Notes: generated by a model not told the origin, from the sequence alone. A stretch of DNA of 64,000 nucleotides from Helicostylum pulchrum (GCA_025677825.1 JAIXMO010000017.1:481484-545483); one strand, 5' to 3'; positions 45,701 to 57,997 are shown, numbered from the stretch's first letter. A program made the numbers and translations.

Positions 45701-48700
45701 TCGCGCCACTGCTCAATGCAGAGTTAATATTTGCACTCGATTATTACAAATCCAACCTTCTATCTTGGCTTGGGTAGAAACAATTAAGGCTGGTGCTACA
45801 GGTACCTTGAGTATGGCAAAGAGCAACAACTCGAGTCATAAGGCAGCAAGTCCAGAGACAATTGAGCAATGGCGTATCTATCTTATTTTTGCTTGCGCAA
45901 CCGCTACACCTGTTGAAAGCCCTACCATTTCATTACCCATCTGGTCCGCTGTAGGTCGAAAAGGCTCGAATAATATTGAACGCATTTCTAGTCCCCGTGA
46001 TTTGTTTCGGTTAATTTTACCTTACTTGACGTGTGAGCATCGTCCTATTCGTGAAAGTGTCATTGAAGGACTTGGTCATATCAACGGAAATGTGTATAAA
46101 TCACTCATGTCTGAATTGGAGGGATATGTCAAGATTATTTTGGATGATGGTAAACAGCGTAACAATCAAAAGCCTTATCAAAACAAGCGAAGCAAGAAAA
46201 ATGATCGCTTAAGGATATCTGTAATGAACGTCCTTGAACTAACTGCTGGTTGTTTATCTGATCCTAAATCTGTAGGCGATAAAGATTTAATGAATGTCAT
46301 TATGAGTTATATTAAAGAGACAAAATCCTTTTTGGTAGATACAGAAGTACAGATCGAATGGGAGTATCAAAGATTAAGAATTTATTTATGCGGGCTAGTT
46401 GATAAATTGTATCAGAGTATTATGAAACTGGAAGATCCTACTTCGTTAATGTCGTTTGAAACTAGACTTAGTCTTTATAAAATGTTTGAAGAATGGTGTG
46501 GATATGGCGCTTCTGCAAAGACTACACAACAGCGAGAGGCAACTATGATAAGAGATGTATTGGAGCAATGCAAGGATCCTAAAGAAAGAGCTAGTATGAC
46601 CCAACTGATTGAAGATGAAAGAAAGGCGTTGGAGTTATCTTCTTTAAGCGCAATGGCTACCCTTTGTGTAAGTTATTAAATGTACAAATATATATGTATA
46701 TACCACTTACTAAAACGATTAAAAATAGCGTGGTCCATTGTATGCGTATTTAGGACAAAAGAAAGCACGTCAAGCTATTATCCAATTTGACACACTTAAC
46801 GTTCTTCGCTGGATTGATGCTATTTTTGAAAGTAGGGACCCTAGCTATCACTCAATTGCTCGGTAAAGTTACTAGTAGAATTTTTTTTTTTTTACAAAAA
46901 CATTAACTCTCCCTTTTTTTTTTTAATTAGTCGTGCTTTGGAAGCTGTTATGATTTACAATCAAGACCAATCTGTATTGTTAGACGATATCATTGAGCAA
47001 TGTTATGCAGGTAATCCTAAACTTGAATTTACGCAAGGTTATTTCCAAGCATTAGCCGATATTGTTATACGATCAGAGGATTATCCATGTCATATCCATC
47101 AAGTGATGAGTCTTGCATTGTTCAAGACAGGTGATGCAAAAAAGGCTATTCGTAAAACGGCGATTAATTTACTTCGTGTGATTGAAGAACGTGTTTTTGC
47201 CGACTCATGCGCTAAAGAGTACGAAATTGGTATTACAAGTAGTTTACCAGCTATTTACAAACATACACAGACGCTATTATCTGCTCGTCTTGCTTTAGAT
47301 CACCCTGAGCAAACCTATTCTATGCTTTCAGAAATCACACAACGATTTGAACATATCAGTCCTAATTCGCAACGTGAGGTATTGACATACATGTTGCCTT
47401 GGCATAGAAAAGTTGATCTTGGTGTAGGTCCTCAAGACACAGAACTAAGTGCGTCTGCTTACATGGTGCTTTCTAACTTGTACTATATTACGATCAAGTT
47501 TGGTGATGTGTATGTAAAGGAAACTGCTGCTTTATGGAGCCAATTAGTTGATTCTGGACGTAACGTACATGCAATTATTATGTATTTATTAGATATGGGA
47601 CAAGAAAAGAGAAACCCTTGGTTTTTAATTCATGCCAAACGTGTGTTCGTATGTCTCGGTCGTACTCATGCGTTTGCAACCATTACAGAAGAAATTATTG
47701 CGGAAATTACGCCTCGCGCGATGGTACCTCAATTGAAGGAAGCAAGTAATCGACACGCTCATGCATTCCCGTTATTGTTTGTTGCAGATACCGAAAAAGT
47801 GCTTCCTTCGTACCCCAAAAAACCCATGTTTTCAAAGGGTCAATTGGCTATGGTATTCTTGGTTGATCTTGCTATCGAAGCAGGTGCTGACCTCGCTCCT
47901 CACTTACCTCTGCTATTACATAGTATCTTTGTTCAATTGGATCATCTTACCAGTATTATTTGTGACCAATCTCGTTGTTTCTTGATTAACCTGATCCATT
48001 CTATTGTTGTACGTCAATCCATGGATTCGGAAGCGTCTTTAAAGGCATCTGAAATTATTCAGTGGTTAGTTGGTAAAGAAGGAAAACGATTATGGGCCTA
48101 TGAAAATATTACACCTACCAATAGACGTATTGTCAGTACAGATGAACTCAAAGATTTGATTAAAAAAGTAGTCGATGTATTCTCGTACGAGGATCGTGAT
48201 CTGCGTCAGAAATGGGGAGAAACAGCATTAAAATGGGCTACGTGTTGTTCTGTTCGACATATTGCCTGTCGTTCATTTCAATGTTTTAGAGGTTTGATGC
48301 CCGCGTTTAACCAACACATGTTGGCGGATATGTTGGCACGATTGTCGAATACAATTGCAGACAAGTCAGAAGAAATCCGTGGATTTGCTCTCGAGATCAT
48401 TTTAACGCTTACAGAAGTAGCCAAATCAATGGATGCTAGTCAAATGGAGCAATTCCCACAATTGTTTTGGGCTGCAGTTGCTTGTTTATACAGTCCTTAT
48501 GAATCAGAGCATTGCGAAGCATTGCTATTACTCGATATCGTACTTCAAAAATACAAGTTTATTCCGAAATTGGCAGAAAGCTTTCCCAAAAACTGGTCCA
48601 GTGAATTTGATGGATTGCAACCGCTTTTATTAAAGGGACTCCAATTCTCGTCTGCCGAAGAAAAGACATTCTGTATTTTGAACTATATTTCTTTACAAGA

Positions 48701-49655
48701 TAATTTACCATTGATTGACCCTACCGAAACTCGATTGATGTTTCTTTTACTTGGTTGTTTACCTCGTTTATTACACGGTTTAGACGATGAAAAAGCGGTT
48801 GATCCTGAAGCAATTGAGCTTGCAAACACACTCGTCAAATTATTCGAAGATTATGGTCTTCCCGGTATCCAACGTATTCTCGCTACCTATCATATTCAAA
48901 AATCCAAGTTCCAAGAAGATTTTCTTAAACAGATTTTATCTAGTATGCGTGATGTCTTTTTCGTCAAGTATAGTCAACAAGCATTTATGTTTACGCTTTT
49001 AATGGTGAAAAACAAACTTCCTTATTATCGTGAAAAGACTTTATTGTTGATCGAAAACTTGGTGCCTTATGTCACGGGTAAATTGGTTCGAACTGCAACA
49101 GAAGTATCAATTGATATTGCTGCTTTAGAGCCATTATTACAGTTGGTATCTACTGAATATGCAGATCGTGCTCTCTGTATATTGAATTCAGATATTCCTA
49201 CAGTAACTAGTGATAAGAAATCAACCATGGCCTCTGATAACGAATTGATCTACGGATTCAATAATTTTGCGGAAGCAGCTAAAATCACTCGACATAATAT
49301 TCATGCTGTTGTATTCGAATGTTCTTCCATTACAAATGAAGCACCTATCGAACATAATATTCAATTCTCAGTTGAAGACTTTTCCATGTTGACAGGTGAA
49401 TCATCTACGACAGAAAATGGGCGCATGTATCGAGATGAATATATGTCTGCAGGCATTACACAAGGAGGAGCTGCTTTAAGTCGAGTGGTTGCTCCAGGTC
49501 AATACGGCGATGATTTAATGAACGCTTTAAAAGATCTCGATGACTTTTTCAATGAAGATGGGGAACCTATTTCCCCTTCTAGTTCTTCTAATCTATACAA
49601 TGGGTTTAGCCAAGAAGAAGGATCTTTTAGTTTACTAGAGCCGAAAATCTATTAA
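42363..49655 (+). CDS. Furry/Mor2/Tao3-family cell-morphogenesis protein
   Basis: A scaffold of the NDR kinase/RAM (MOR) network controlling polarized growth. Seen: an Asn/Ser/Thr-rich disordered N-terminus (42363-42650), DADVDLRKLLGQGNDEAF and SSLAATQQSAVIDAVMRWR (Furry N-terminal signature), then FAELIGELSNIRFASVSDRF, WAKAVDLMYPRAIKM, TWTYLFRCTE, RRAVYPSETPLDHFI; the central HEAT-like part through exons 44151-46679 and 46727-46865; and the C-terminal part (46938-49655) with GPQDTELSASAYMVLSNLYY and RNPWFLIHAKRVFV. About 2,150-2,200 residues in at least ten exons. The last two large exons total about 1,750 codons. An intron with a T34 run (42683-42716) precedes exon 2. Start chosen as the first ATG in the disordered N-terminal exon. 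Confidence 0.95.
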
Positions 49656-49855
49656 GTATTACAATAAACGTTTTTTATTTTATTTTTGGTTCTTTTTTCC
49701 TCCTTAAATCTTTCTATGTTGTTCTGCTTGGGTAGAAACTACTTTACGATGATTGAATGTAATAAAAGAAGGTCTTGTATCCATTTTGTCAATAGTCCTA
49801 TTAAAATTGTCAGTTTACTTTTTCTTTTCTTTTTCTCATTAAATAAAACATTGAA

Positions 49856-50216
49856 TTACATTTTAGCAACTTCATCTTCCATGGCGATAGGTTTGAACGC
49901 GTCTGCTGATAAAATAACACCGAATAAAGCTACCAAAGCAGAAACTAAACATTCAGTAACAATCTACAAGAAAAAGAAACGCTGTTAATGTCGAGTGAAA
50001 GCTATGGTGTTAAAGTGTAGTTACTTCGATAGGAAGTGTTGTGTTGACTTCATCTACGGCTTTAATATAAGCGAGATCTAGAAAAATAGCAAGAGTTTAG
50101 ATGAAACTTATTTACAGCAATAAATAAGACATACGTTCGTAAGTTGAGTATGCTGAATGGGCAAGGAATAAAGCACCCACTAAACCTAATATTTTTCCAG
50201 TATATTGAGAGCTCAT
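49856..50216 (-). CDS. EMC5: ER membrane protein complex subunit 5 (EMC5/MMGT family)
   Basis: The EMC inserts tail-anchored and multipass proteins into the ER. Exons 50135-50216, 50025-50077 and 49856-49963 give 80 residues: MSSQYTGKILGLVGALFLAHS (first membrane segment), a charged loop, then IVTECLVSALVALFGVILSAD (second segment) and a short tail. The hydrophobic, loop, hydrophobic layout and the motif LPIEIV before the second segment match EMC5 (human EMC5 has LPIDIV). The product is shorter than the 131-residue human protein because the C-terminal soluble part is absent or on an unseen exon. Introns have GTATGT and GTAACT donors. Exons this small are easy to miss. Transcribed toward the downstream end of the Furry gene (convergent, 200 bp apart). 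Confidence 0.82.
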
Positions 50217-50246
50217 ATTTAAAGAAGAAGAAGTAGTAATTCAATT

Positions 50247-50265
50247 GGGCCACCAGTTTTGGCCC
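50247..50265. other. 19-bp hairpin GGGCCA-N7-TGGCCC
   Basis: A perfect 6-bp stem, GGGCCA/TGGCCC, with a 7-base loop lies just 5' of EMC5 and where copy 2 of the dispersed family is cut off. It may be the end of an inserted element or a chance stem. Confidence 0.35.
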
Positions 50266-50279
50266 GAATTTTATTACAG

Positions 50280-51210
50280 GAAATATTATTACCCGGTGAA
50301 TACCTACGAGCAAACAAGATGTATCAATTCCTAATTCTAAAATCATCAGCTTCCTCTTCTAATATTCTTGCAAATGCATATTGTAGTTGCGGATTATTGT
50401 TGAAATGCATAAAGCTAAAAAGGTAATCGATATTCAAATAGTTTCCAAAGAGTTCCTTATTCAGCAAAGAGTCAGACAGAGTACAGGCAATATCTTGTGA
50501 AACTGGAGTGAAAGGGATGTCTATAATATCAGCGGTTGTCAAAAGGACTTTACAGTTACAAGAATTATTTAACTTTATAGCATTTGGGTCGACAGTATTT
50601 TGTGTGCCAGGATTATTTTGAAGTACCTATATATTTGAGCATACAGCTGTCAGTAAAATAAAAGGCTAGCTGTATTTATTTACAACTCTCACATTGTCCG
50701 AAATATGACCCTTAAGATTCATAAAGAACTCTTTCTTGATATTTAATGAAAATGTTCCTAAGGTTTTGTTATCATCGCTTGTATTATGCATTTCGCAAAG
50801 TTCGATTAAACTACTATCTTGTACAACCTAGCTTTTAATGGTTTTCTATTTCGGTCATCATCTGTAGCCACAGGAAATATATTGTTTCTTAAAGCTTCTG
50901 TGGAAACAGAGACTGATCTTGACTTCTTAACTTTTGGAAAGAACTTTGCATTTGGAAAGCTATATAGAGTGTTCATAGTTTGAATCAAATCAAACGTTAC
51001 TATGATTTTCCCATCACCAGGGGAAAGTCTGCACAAGATTGTATTTTCTCCTCTCTTGAACGAATAATTTCGGTCATCATCGTCTTTCAAATTGTAAAAT
51101 ATGGATTCAATATCCGAGAAAAATAAAAGTCTATCTTGGTGATCTTCATTTGATATCAAACCCGATTGAACAAAAATTGGTCTTATAATATCATCTCTAA
51201 TTTCCTCTTC
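50280..51210 (-). pseudogene. dispersed unknown gene family, copy 2, truncated and frameshifted
   Basis: Not recognised. From the 5' side: an open frame of about 137 codons (about 51210-50806) continuing upstream of its ATG with acidic residues (EEEEIRDDIIRPIFVQSG); a one-base shift near 50830; a second part reading SLIELCEMHNTSDDNK...EFFMNLKGHISDN; a possible intron (GTGAGA...ATATAG); a third part reading VLQNNPGTQNTVDPN...TTADIIDIPFTPVSQDIA; then FNNNPQLQYAFARILEEEAD shared with copy 1; a second frameshift follows and the copy ends inside LELGIDTSCLL, where copy 1 at 7197-7496 continues. So the two copies together show the family's likely layout. It lies 60 bp upstream of EMC5. Confidence 0.5.
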
Positions 51211-51219
51211 CCTCGAAAA

Positions 51220-51790
51220 AAAAAACCTTCAAGTACAAACAATCCAACAAAACTAATCGCTTGGGCGCGCATTGATAATACGGACTAAAAATGCTCACGA
51301 CAAAAAAAAAGTATATTTTTTTTTGTAATGCAATATACGAATGTATGTTAGCAACTCTCTAGTTTGGTTTATTAACAACATAATTTATGCACGTATAAAC
51401 CAGATAAAAGCAACATATATTCTGAATTGTGAGCATACGTAACAATTAGGATCTACAAAGGTAGAAATTATTATTACTCCTTGAACCATTTATAATGCAT
51501 TAGGGCTGTAATATAGTTTAACCATATTAATTAAAACTTTCCTTTTTCTTATTACCAACAATGATACACGTTTAAATTTTCTCCTTGCAGAATTTGGTAT
51601 TACAGAATACATACAATGACAATGAATTTTAGCGCTCCATTTTTTTATACCATTGTTCTCTTTGTATGTATACACATATATCTATATATATATAAAAGGG
51701 CACAACAAATAGCCTTACTAGTACCATGTACACTTTATTATTTTATTTTTTTGCAAAATGAAATCGTTATATAATTCTGATCCAACTAGA
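51220..51790. other. intergenic, no gene seen
   Basis: AT-rich, with A/T runs and no protein-like frame. It separates the dispersed-family copy and prefoldin. Confidence 0.5.
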
Positions 51791-51795
51791 TATCC

Positions 51796-52295
51796 TTAAG
51801 CAGACGCTTCAACAGCAGCAGCTTGCTCTCTTAAAAGACGTCTTTGCTTGACGTCCCAGTTATACACACGAGCAGTGTTGACTTCCATAGTTGTGATTTG
51901 ATCTCTCAAAAATTCAAGATCTTCCAATGTATTCTTTAATGAGGTTTTGGCAGTTTCGAGCTTTGATGTCAATAAATCCTTTGCTTCTTCACAGGTATAT
52001 TCAAGCATAACATTAGCCTATTATACACATTTTTTTTTTTTAGTATTCTCCCCCTCCTAATAATATATGTATATACTTTACACCTAACCAAAGATAAACT
52101 GAACCAGTAGCCTCAATCTTGGCTTTAGCATACAATGTATCGTTTAATTCGAAATCGGTATACAAAGGTTCTTGAGTATCTTTCTTTTCAGTTAATAAAT
52201 CAACCATGGCAATGGTCTTTTCAATCTCGGGTATCTTATCTTCCAAAACCTTTCTACGTTGCAATAAGTTGACTTCCATAAACTTGTACTTGCTA

Positions 52296-52337
<42 letters not shown>

Positions 52338-52601
52338 GTCAGCAAGATGATCATCATCTGTCAGTTTATCAAACAGAATAATGTAATTCTTACCTGATGG
52401 CTTCTTGAAACTTCTTCAAGACAATCTCGGTAGGTTCAGCTTCAGAAACATAATCTTCAACGCGTTCCTGTCAAAATAAACAACAAGGCATAAATTATCT
52501 TTTTGTTTTGTTTTTGTTGTTGTTTGTTAAGTAGATAAACTTACAACAAAGGGAGAACTAGGGATACCACGAGGGTTAGAGATTAACTTTTGTGTACTCA
52601 T
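51796..52601 (-). CDS. PFD3: prefoldin subunit 3 (VBP1/Pac10-type alpha subunit)
   Basis: Prefoldin hands nascent actin and tubulin to the CCT chaperonin. Exons read [19 protein letters not shown], then [20 protein letters not shown], then [20 protein letters not shown] ... [15 protein letters not shown], then [20 protein letters not shown] ... [17 protein letters not shown]. These give the characteristic N-terminal coiled coil, central beta hairpins and C-terminal coiled coil of alpha-type prefoldins. Introns are short; one contains a (TA)n run at 52298-52336. About 190 residues, the usual size. Start ATG at 52599-52601. Role is well established by family. Confidence 0.95.
52298..52336. repeat. 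(TA)n microsatellite in a prefoldin intron
   Basis: About 19 TA/AT units, inside an intron of the prefoldin gene. Confidence 0.85.
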
Positions 52602-53011
52602 CGTATTACAGTTTATAAAGAAGATGAACAGATGAACAAATTTTTTTTTAAACTTTTTTTTTTTTTACCAGAAAATACACTGAGCTTAAAAACCCCTTGT
52701 ATCAGTGTAGAGTAGTTGGACATTGCAGACGCGTCAAAATAACTTTTTCGCAATATTAAATTGTACTATATATAGATGATTGACCACGATAATAATTAAA
52801 AAAAAAAGGTAGAGTATGCACCCCCACACGTAAAAAAAGGGATCATTCATTTTGTCAGTGCACTTTTTTAGAAGAAAAAAAAACAAGTAAATTATAGTGA
52901 AACAAGAAATATAATATTTTTGGTAGTGTATAAGGGAATAGAAATAAAAAAACAGGAAATATATTAAAAAATATTTGAGAGTGATTTTTTTTTTAAAAAA
53001 GAAAAAAAGAC

Positions 53012-54877
53012 TTAGTGAGACTTTCTGTAAACTCTAAGGCCATCCTTACTTTGACCCTTCTTGATAGCCAAACCAACGGTTTCGGCCTCAGGATCAAAAG
53101 TAGTGTAGAAAGCGTTAGTGACGGAAGTACCAAGAACCCAATCAAGTTCAGAGTTACCGCGGCTAATTTTGGTAAAACATTTGTCACTATCGACATCGAT
53201 AGCGCCAGTCCAATATTTGGCGGGAAGTTCAACAATGTGATCTTCGAGTGTCATTTTAAGAAGAGGCAAGTCCTTAATTTCGGAACACTTGATGTTATAA
53301 GACTTGGTTTTGATATCATATTCAGCACCGAATTCTTCGTGGAAGGCATCAGCTTGTTTGTGAGGCATAACGATATAACTAGTAGATGTACTGATGGAGG
53401 CAATAGCATATTGACCTTGCTCGAGCTTCAAGTTACCGAAACTGGCATGACGAATACAGATATCCCAGTTCTTGGCAGGTGCTTCGGGATCGGCAGCTAA
53501 ACGAAGGTAATTAACTTCACCGTCAATAATACTCTTATCAACACCACCGAGAACAAGGTAACCTGCAGGTTCCTCGGCTTCAGTGTTGGTACGCTTCTTC
53601 ATGGAACCAAAACCACCGGAAGTTACGCCACCATCATCAGTACCGGGAGTAGTAGGGTTAGGGTTAGTAGCATCTCCACCGGGAGGAACAACAGGGTTAG
53701 TACCAGGAGGAACAGTGGGGTCGGTACCATTGTTAGGAACGTTTTGGTCATTGTTCACACCAGGATTATTGGTAGTTCCAGATTGATCAAAGCCGGAGCC
53801 AGTAGAGGTAGTATACATACCAAATTGAGCACTAGCAAGACCGGCACCTTGTTGGAAAGCATTGGGAACGAAAGCAGAGTCGGGGAGAGCGATATCACGC
53901 TTAGACATACCTATTTTTAAAGTAATTATTAATATTATTTTTTTTTAAAAAAAAAATTATTTGGTTTACCGTTAGCGGCGGAAGAGTGAATCTTGGTAGA
54001 GTTGAAATCGACGTTACGACCGAGACCGAGGTAACCATCTTTTTTTTTTTGCAGAAAAAAATATTAGTAAGAAAGTTTAAATAGTTTTTTAGATTTAGTT
54101 AGTTTTACCGAATCCTTGACCGAAACCACTCATACGGTAAGCACCACCGAAAGGCATGTCCTTTACGGTAAGACCAGCGAATTCGAAAGTATCCATATAG
54201 ACATGAGTATCGACACAAGAATCTCCGTATTCAATAGAGAACTTCTTTCCGACAGAAACAGCGTCTGAAGATTTACGAGAATAATAACTACAACGTCCAC
54301 GACAGTTAGCGGTCTTACACTAAAAAAAAAAGCATGTATTTTAGTAATGGAAAATTAAGAATTTTTTTTTTCACAAAACTTACTCTAGATCCACGAACCC
54401 AAGAATAACCGGTCGCTAATTTAAAATAATGAAATTAAGTACAACCTCAAAAATAATAACAGTAAAATTAAAGGGGATTAGAGGTATAAATACGTACTGG
54501 TATCGAAAGCAAAGACAAATTCTTGAGGAGGAGAACCAATCTTGACTTTACCAGCAAGCTATTTTTTTTAAAAAAAAGAGAGATACAGAAATAGAATTTT
54601 TTTTTAGTAAATATACAATGAAAATGCCAAAACAAATGTTTATGTTTGAAAAAAAAAAAAGAAGGTCCAGCATCTTCATTTTCTTTATCGATGAAAAAAA
54701 AAAAAAAAAAAAAAATTATGTAAAACGTACCACACCATTTTCGAGGGCTTTACCGGCAGCTTTATAAATTCCACCATCGTCAGAACGTCTGTAAAGAGGA
54801 ACAGTGATAGGCTCAGATGCAGAAGCACTAAGAGCAAGTTGAGCAAGTGCTGCAAGACAAAGGAAGGCTGCACGCAT
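53012..54877 (-). CDS. pepsin-family (A1) aspartic protease-like protein, catalytic motifs lost
   Basis: Secreted A1 proteases need two DTG/S motifs. Here exon 1 encodes a signal peptide (MRAAFLCLAALAQLALSASA); the first half reads VKIGSPPQEFVFAFDTTGYS; the flap region reads IEYGDSCVDTHVYMDTF; then FEFAGLTVKDMPFG and GYLGLGRNVDFNS; a Pro/Asn/Gly-rich insert of about 60 residues (GTDPTVPPGTNPVVPPGG); GYLVLGGVDKS; and the second motif region AIASISTSTSYIVMP. Canonical sequences would be FDTGSS and DTGTS. The first Asp is kept but its Gly is Thr, and the second Asp is Ser, so catalysis looks impossible. Exons are joined at GTACGT, GTACG, GTAAGT, GTAAAA and GTAAAC donors. Codon use is strongly biased, like eL31 and ACL, suggesting high expression. 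A wrong splice choice could affect the first motif but not the second, which lies inside the large exon. Confidence 0.85.
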
Positions 54878-54879
54878 AT

Positions 54880-56405
54880 TGTTTATATATAAAAAAAGAT
54901 TGGGAAGGGCTGGTTTTTTTTTTGTGTTGGTTTTTTAATTAATAATAATCGAGTTTTTCTTAATGGGAAGCTGATATCTCTTTTCTGCTATCGAGCTTTT
55001 TTGTTGAGTATTCTATATTTTTTTTCTTATAAAAATAAAACGTTTCCAAATATCCAAAATAAGAAAGCGAGGTTATATTTTTAAAAAAAAAAGTTTTTTT
55101 TTCAAAAAAGAAAAGAGAAAAAGAGAGAAAAAGAGAGAAAAAGAGTGCTGAAAAAAAGTGAAAGGGAAGGGGTGAAATATATAAGAAAAAAAAAAAAAAA
55201 AAAGGTCAAATATATATAAATATAGGATTTTGCCAAAAGGGAAATTTGAATCGAGGGAGTTCAAAAAAAAGATCAAGTTGTATGTTTTATTGGTTGGCGG
55301 TAGTGACAAGAGTTAATTATTGTGTTCTAATTGAGGTGCCTGGATCTTTTATAGTCTTCATCATTCGTAGCATTTTCTCCTAATTTCTGTGTAATCACAC
55401 ACACATATAATAAAAAAAATTGCATTAGCCTCAAATTAACTTGGTTTAGGTCTCCGGTCCTTTTTTTTTTTTACTCTTTCTTTTTCTACGTAGCAAAAAA
55501 AAGATGCAGTGTTCTTTTTTAAAAAAGGAACAAAAAGATCCAGAAACACGAGGAAAGAAAACGTTACAGGTCTTGGTTCTCTGACGCTGACCTTTGTAAG
55601 TAGCACACATATCTTTTTAGATTCGGTCACCAAAAATAGAATATTTTGTCATCCTTTTGGGTATTTCAGTAACTCCTCCCCCCCTTCTTCCGCATTACGT
55701 CCCTTCTACTAATAGGCCCCCCTTTCGATATTTTATCCCTCTCTCTCTCTCTGACACACAAAATGCGCACACACTCATTTTTTTTTTCGCGTACACACTT
55801 CCCCTTTTTTTTTGTTTGCTTTTCAATCTAATCACTTCATAAAAAATAATAATATATTTGAAAGGTACGCGACCTTTTTTTTTGTTTGTTTTTAGACATA
55901 ATGAAAATCAGTAACAAACAAAAAAAAAGTAACTGCTGATTTGTATATATTTGTGTCGATCGTCAAATACACAAAAACATGTTTTTTTTTAATTGTTATC
56001 GTTCAAATGTGATCTGTCATTACATCGACAAGGCGGTAGTTTTGTCGGAGGAAGAAAAAAAAAATGATTACAGACAATTAAACAATAAGAACTAAAACTT
56101 TCTGGGGCAGAGGTCTTTTTTACAAATAAAAAATGACGACAATCTTTATTTTGGTTTGTTCATTTTAGGATCAGAAAACCCAGCATATTATTGCCAAGCT
56201 GTTAAGAAAACAAGCTTCTTTCTGCTTAATAAAAAAAAAAGGGGGGGGGGAGGGAAAGGTATTTACTTTTTCGATGTTAATACCCAGGCTAAAAAATAAA
56301 AATAAAAAAAAAAGATAAATTATAAAAGCATTTTATTTAATTTAAGATTGGGATAAATAATATTTTTTTTGTATTACCTTGAAAGCTAAATTACCTCAAC
56401 TGTTT
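54880..56405. other. intergenic 1.5 kb, homopolymer-rich
   Basis: Shared upstream of the protease-like gene and 3' side of Arp6. Contains poly-A/T runs and (AAAAAGAGAG)-type repeats (55105-55145), a CTCTCTCT run (55740-55752) and a G10 run near 56245. No gene seen. Confidence 0.5.
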
Positions 56406-56410
56406 TTTCT

Positions 56411-57971
56411 CTATAAAATGCCGAACTTCCGCCTGCATATATCGCTACCATATTCCAGATATTCTTTACGCTGTACAAAAGTTTTCTGTAGTTCATTTTT
56501 AGAACTTAGAGAAACAAATCTATGCCCCCCTTCCCATGCAAACGTCACAGGGCTAGTATATAAAATAAGTTTTTTTTTTTTTGCAAGAGAAATAAAATAT
56601 AAATAATACTTTACTCTGTAGGTGTAACAATACGTATATCGAACTCACTTGGTACTAATTTCCTTAAATCATGCTCACTTGATATAAAAATAAATATATA
56701 TGTGTACACATATAAACTAAATTCGCTTACATTCTTTCTTGATATCCAGGTATATTGGCATTGCCACCCACTAGTACTATATTGGCATACAATAAACCGT
56801 GTGTCACTGTAAATATAGATTTTTACGTAAGAAATTAAATATATCAATATGGGAGGCAAAATTTCAATCTTACAAGAATCACATGCTAATACACTTTGAG
56901 TAATAGCTTCGGGAATACCTGCTTGATCTAATCCAATATCTGACGGGTGCATTAATATCTCTGGTATCATAAACCTTTCATTACTCATTGTCAAGATTTG
57001 ATCACTGTTGTTATCTTTAGAATCGGTCTTTGTTCTAATATGACCTGTGCTATTATTAGTGAAATCAGGTAACACATACTCTTGAACGATACTATTAGGC
57101 TGTTTTCTACTTTTTTATAATTAGATTTTTTTGTTTTACAAGATGTAATATACTTTACTTGCAGTTAGCCAAATCCTGGTATACATTTTGTGAGATAAAA
57201 CTACACTTTTCTTTCACATCGTTAATAATATAAGTTTCTTCCATCATGTCATAAGACCGAAACGAAACAATTTCTTTCAACTGATTCGTTAATAATTTAC
57301 CACCCACATTTAAGCGTCGAATACCCTTCGACACAGCTTTTCCCTTCATAAAAGGTACAATGTGTGTAAACGAATAACCAGAATCGACAATCAGTGTACA
57401 ATCAGGAATGGATCCTATTTTATCTCCAAACAGTCCCCCTAGTTCATTAAACAAACACAGTTCTGCGGGAATGGTACGATAACATGACGCGAATTCGTAT
57501 TCTTCAAATATCACTTGATCATAACTGTCCTGAATCATTGGTAAATTAAAATAAGGCTCAGTCACTAACAGTCGACTTTCTTTAGGTTCAATTTGTGCTA
57601 CATTCTTATAAGCTCTGTCCCAAATACTTCGTTCAATTCCCCAGTTTACTAAAAGGCCCTTTTTTTTTTACGAGTTAGTTTTTTTCTTTTTTTCTTTTTT
57701 TACTCTTACTCACTTTCTCAAACGGTAATCGATAATACAAGGACGAAAAGTCTGTACATTCATCTAGTTGATCACCAATATATTGTTTTTTATCTGCTTT
57801 ACCGCGTACAATCGCGTTCTGTACAAGTCTAGTTTTATAGGTTCTTTTTTTTAAAAAAAAGTTTCTTTTCTTTTTGTTGCTGTGAGTTTACCTCGGTAAT
57901 GAATCGTCAGAAGCAACACCTATTTTCATGTTATAAGCACCATTATCCAAGATGACTGTAGGCATAGCCAT
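56411..57971 (-). CDS. ARP6: actin-related protein 6 (Arp6), SWR1 complex
   Basis: Arp6 is a subunit of the SWR1/SRCAP remodeler that exchanges H2A for H2A.Z. Start ATG 57969-57971. Seen: MAMPTVILDNGAYNMKIGVA (ATP-binding phosphate loop 1), GLLVNWGIERSIWDRAYKNV, TEPYFNLPMIQDSYDQVIF and EEYEFASCYRT, VDSGYSFTHIVPF (loop 2), RLNVGGKLLTNQLKEIVSF, RFMIPEILMHPSDIGLDQAG, VTHGLLYANIVLVGGNANIP, then HDLRKLVPSEFDIRIV and the final exon with VTFAWEGGHRFVS and EYLEYGSDICRRKF; stop at 56411. About 400 residues in at least seven exons, the expected size. The match to Arp6 (EPYFN..., LLTNQLKEI..., ICRRKF) is clear. Confidence 0.94.
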
Positions 57972-57997
57972 TTATAAAAAAACGAAAAAAGGTTTAA

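Noticed and set aside
53651..53670. GGGTTAGGGTTAG resembling a telomeric repeat
   Set aside because: It lies inside the aspartic-protease-like coding exon and encodes part of the Pro/Asn/Thr linker on the minus strand; only two units and no context of an interstitial telomere.
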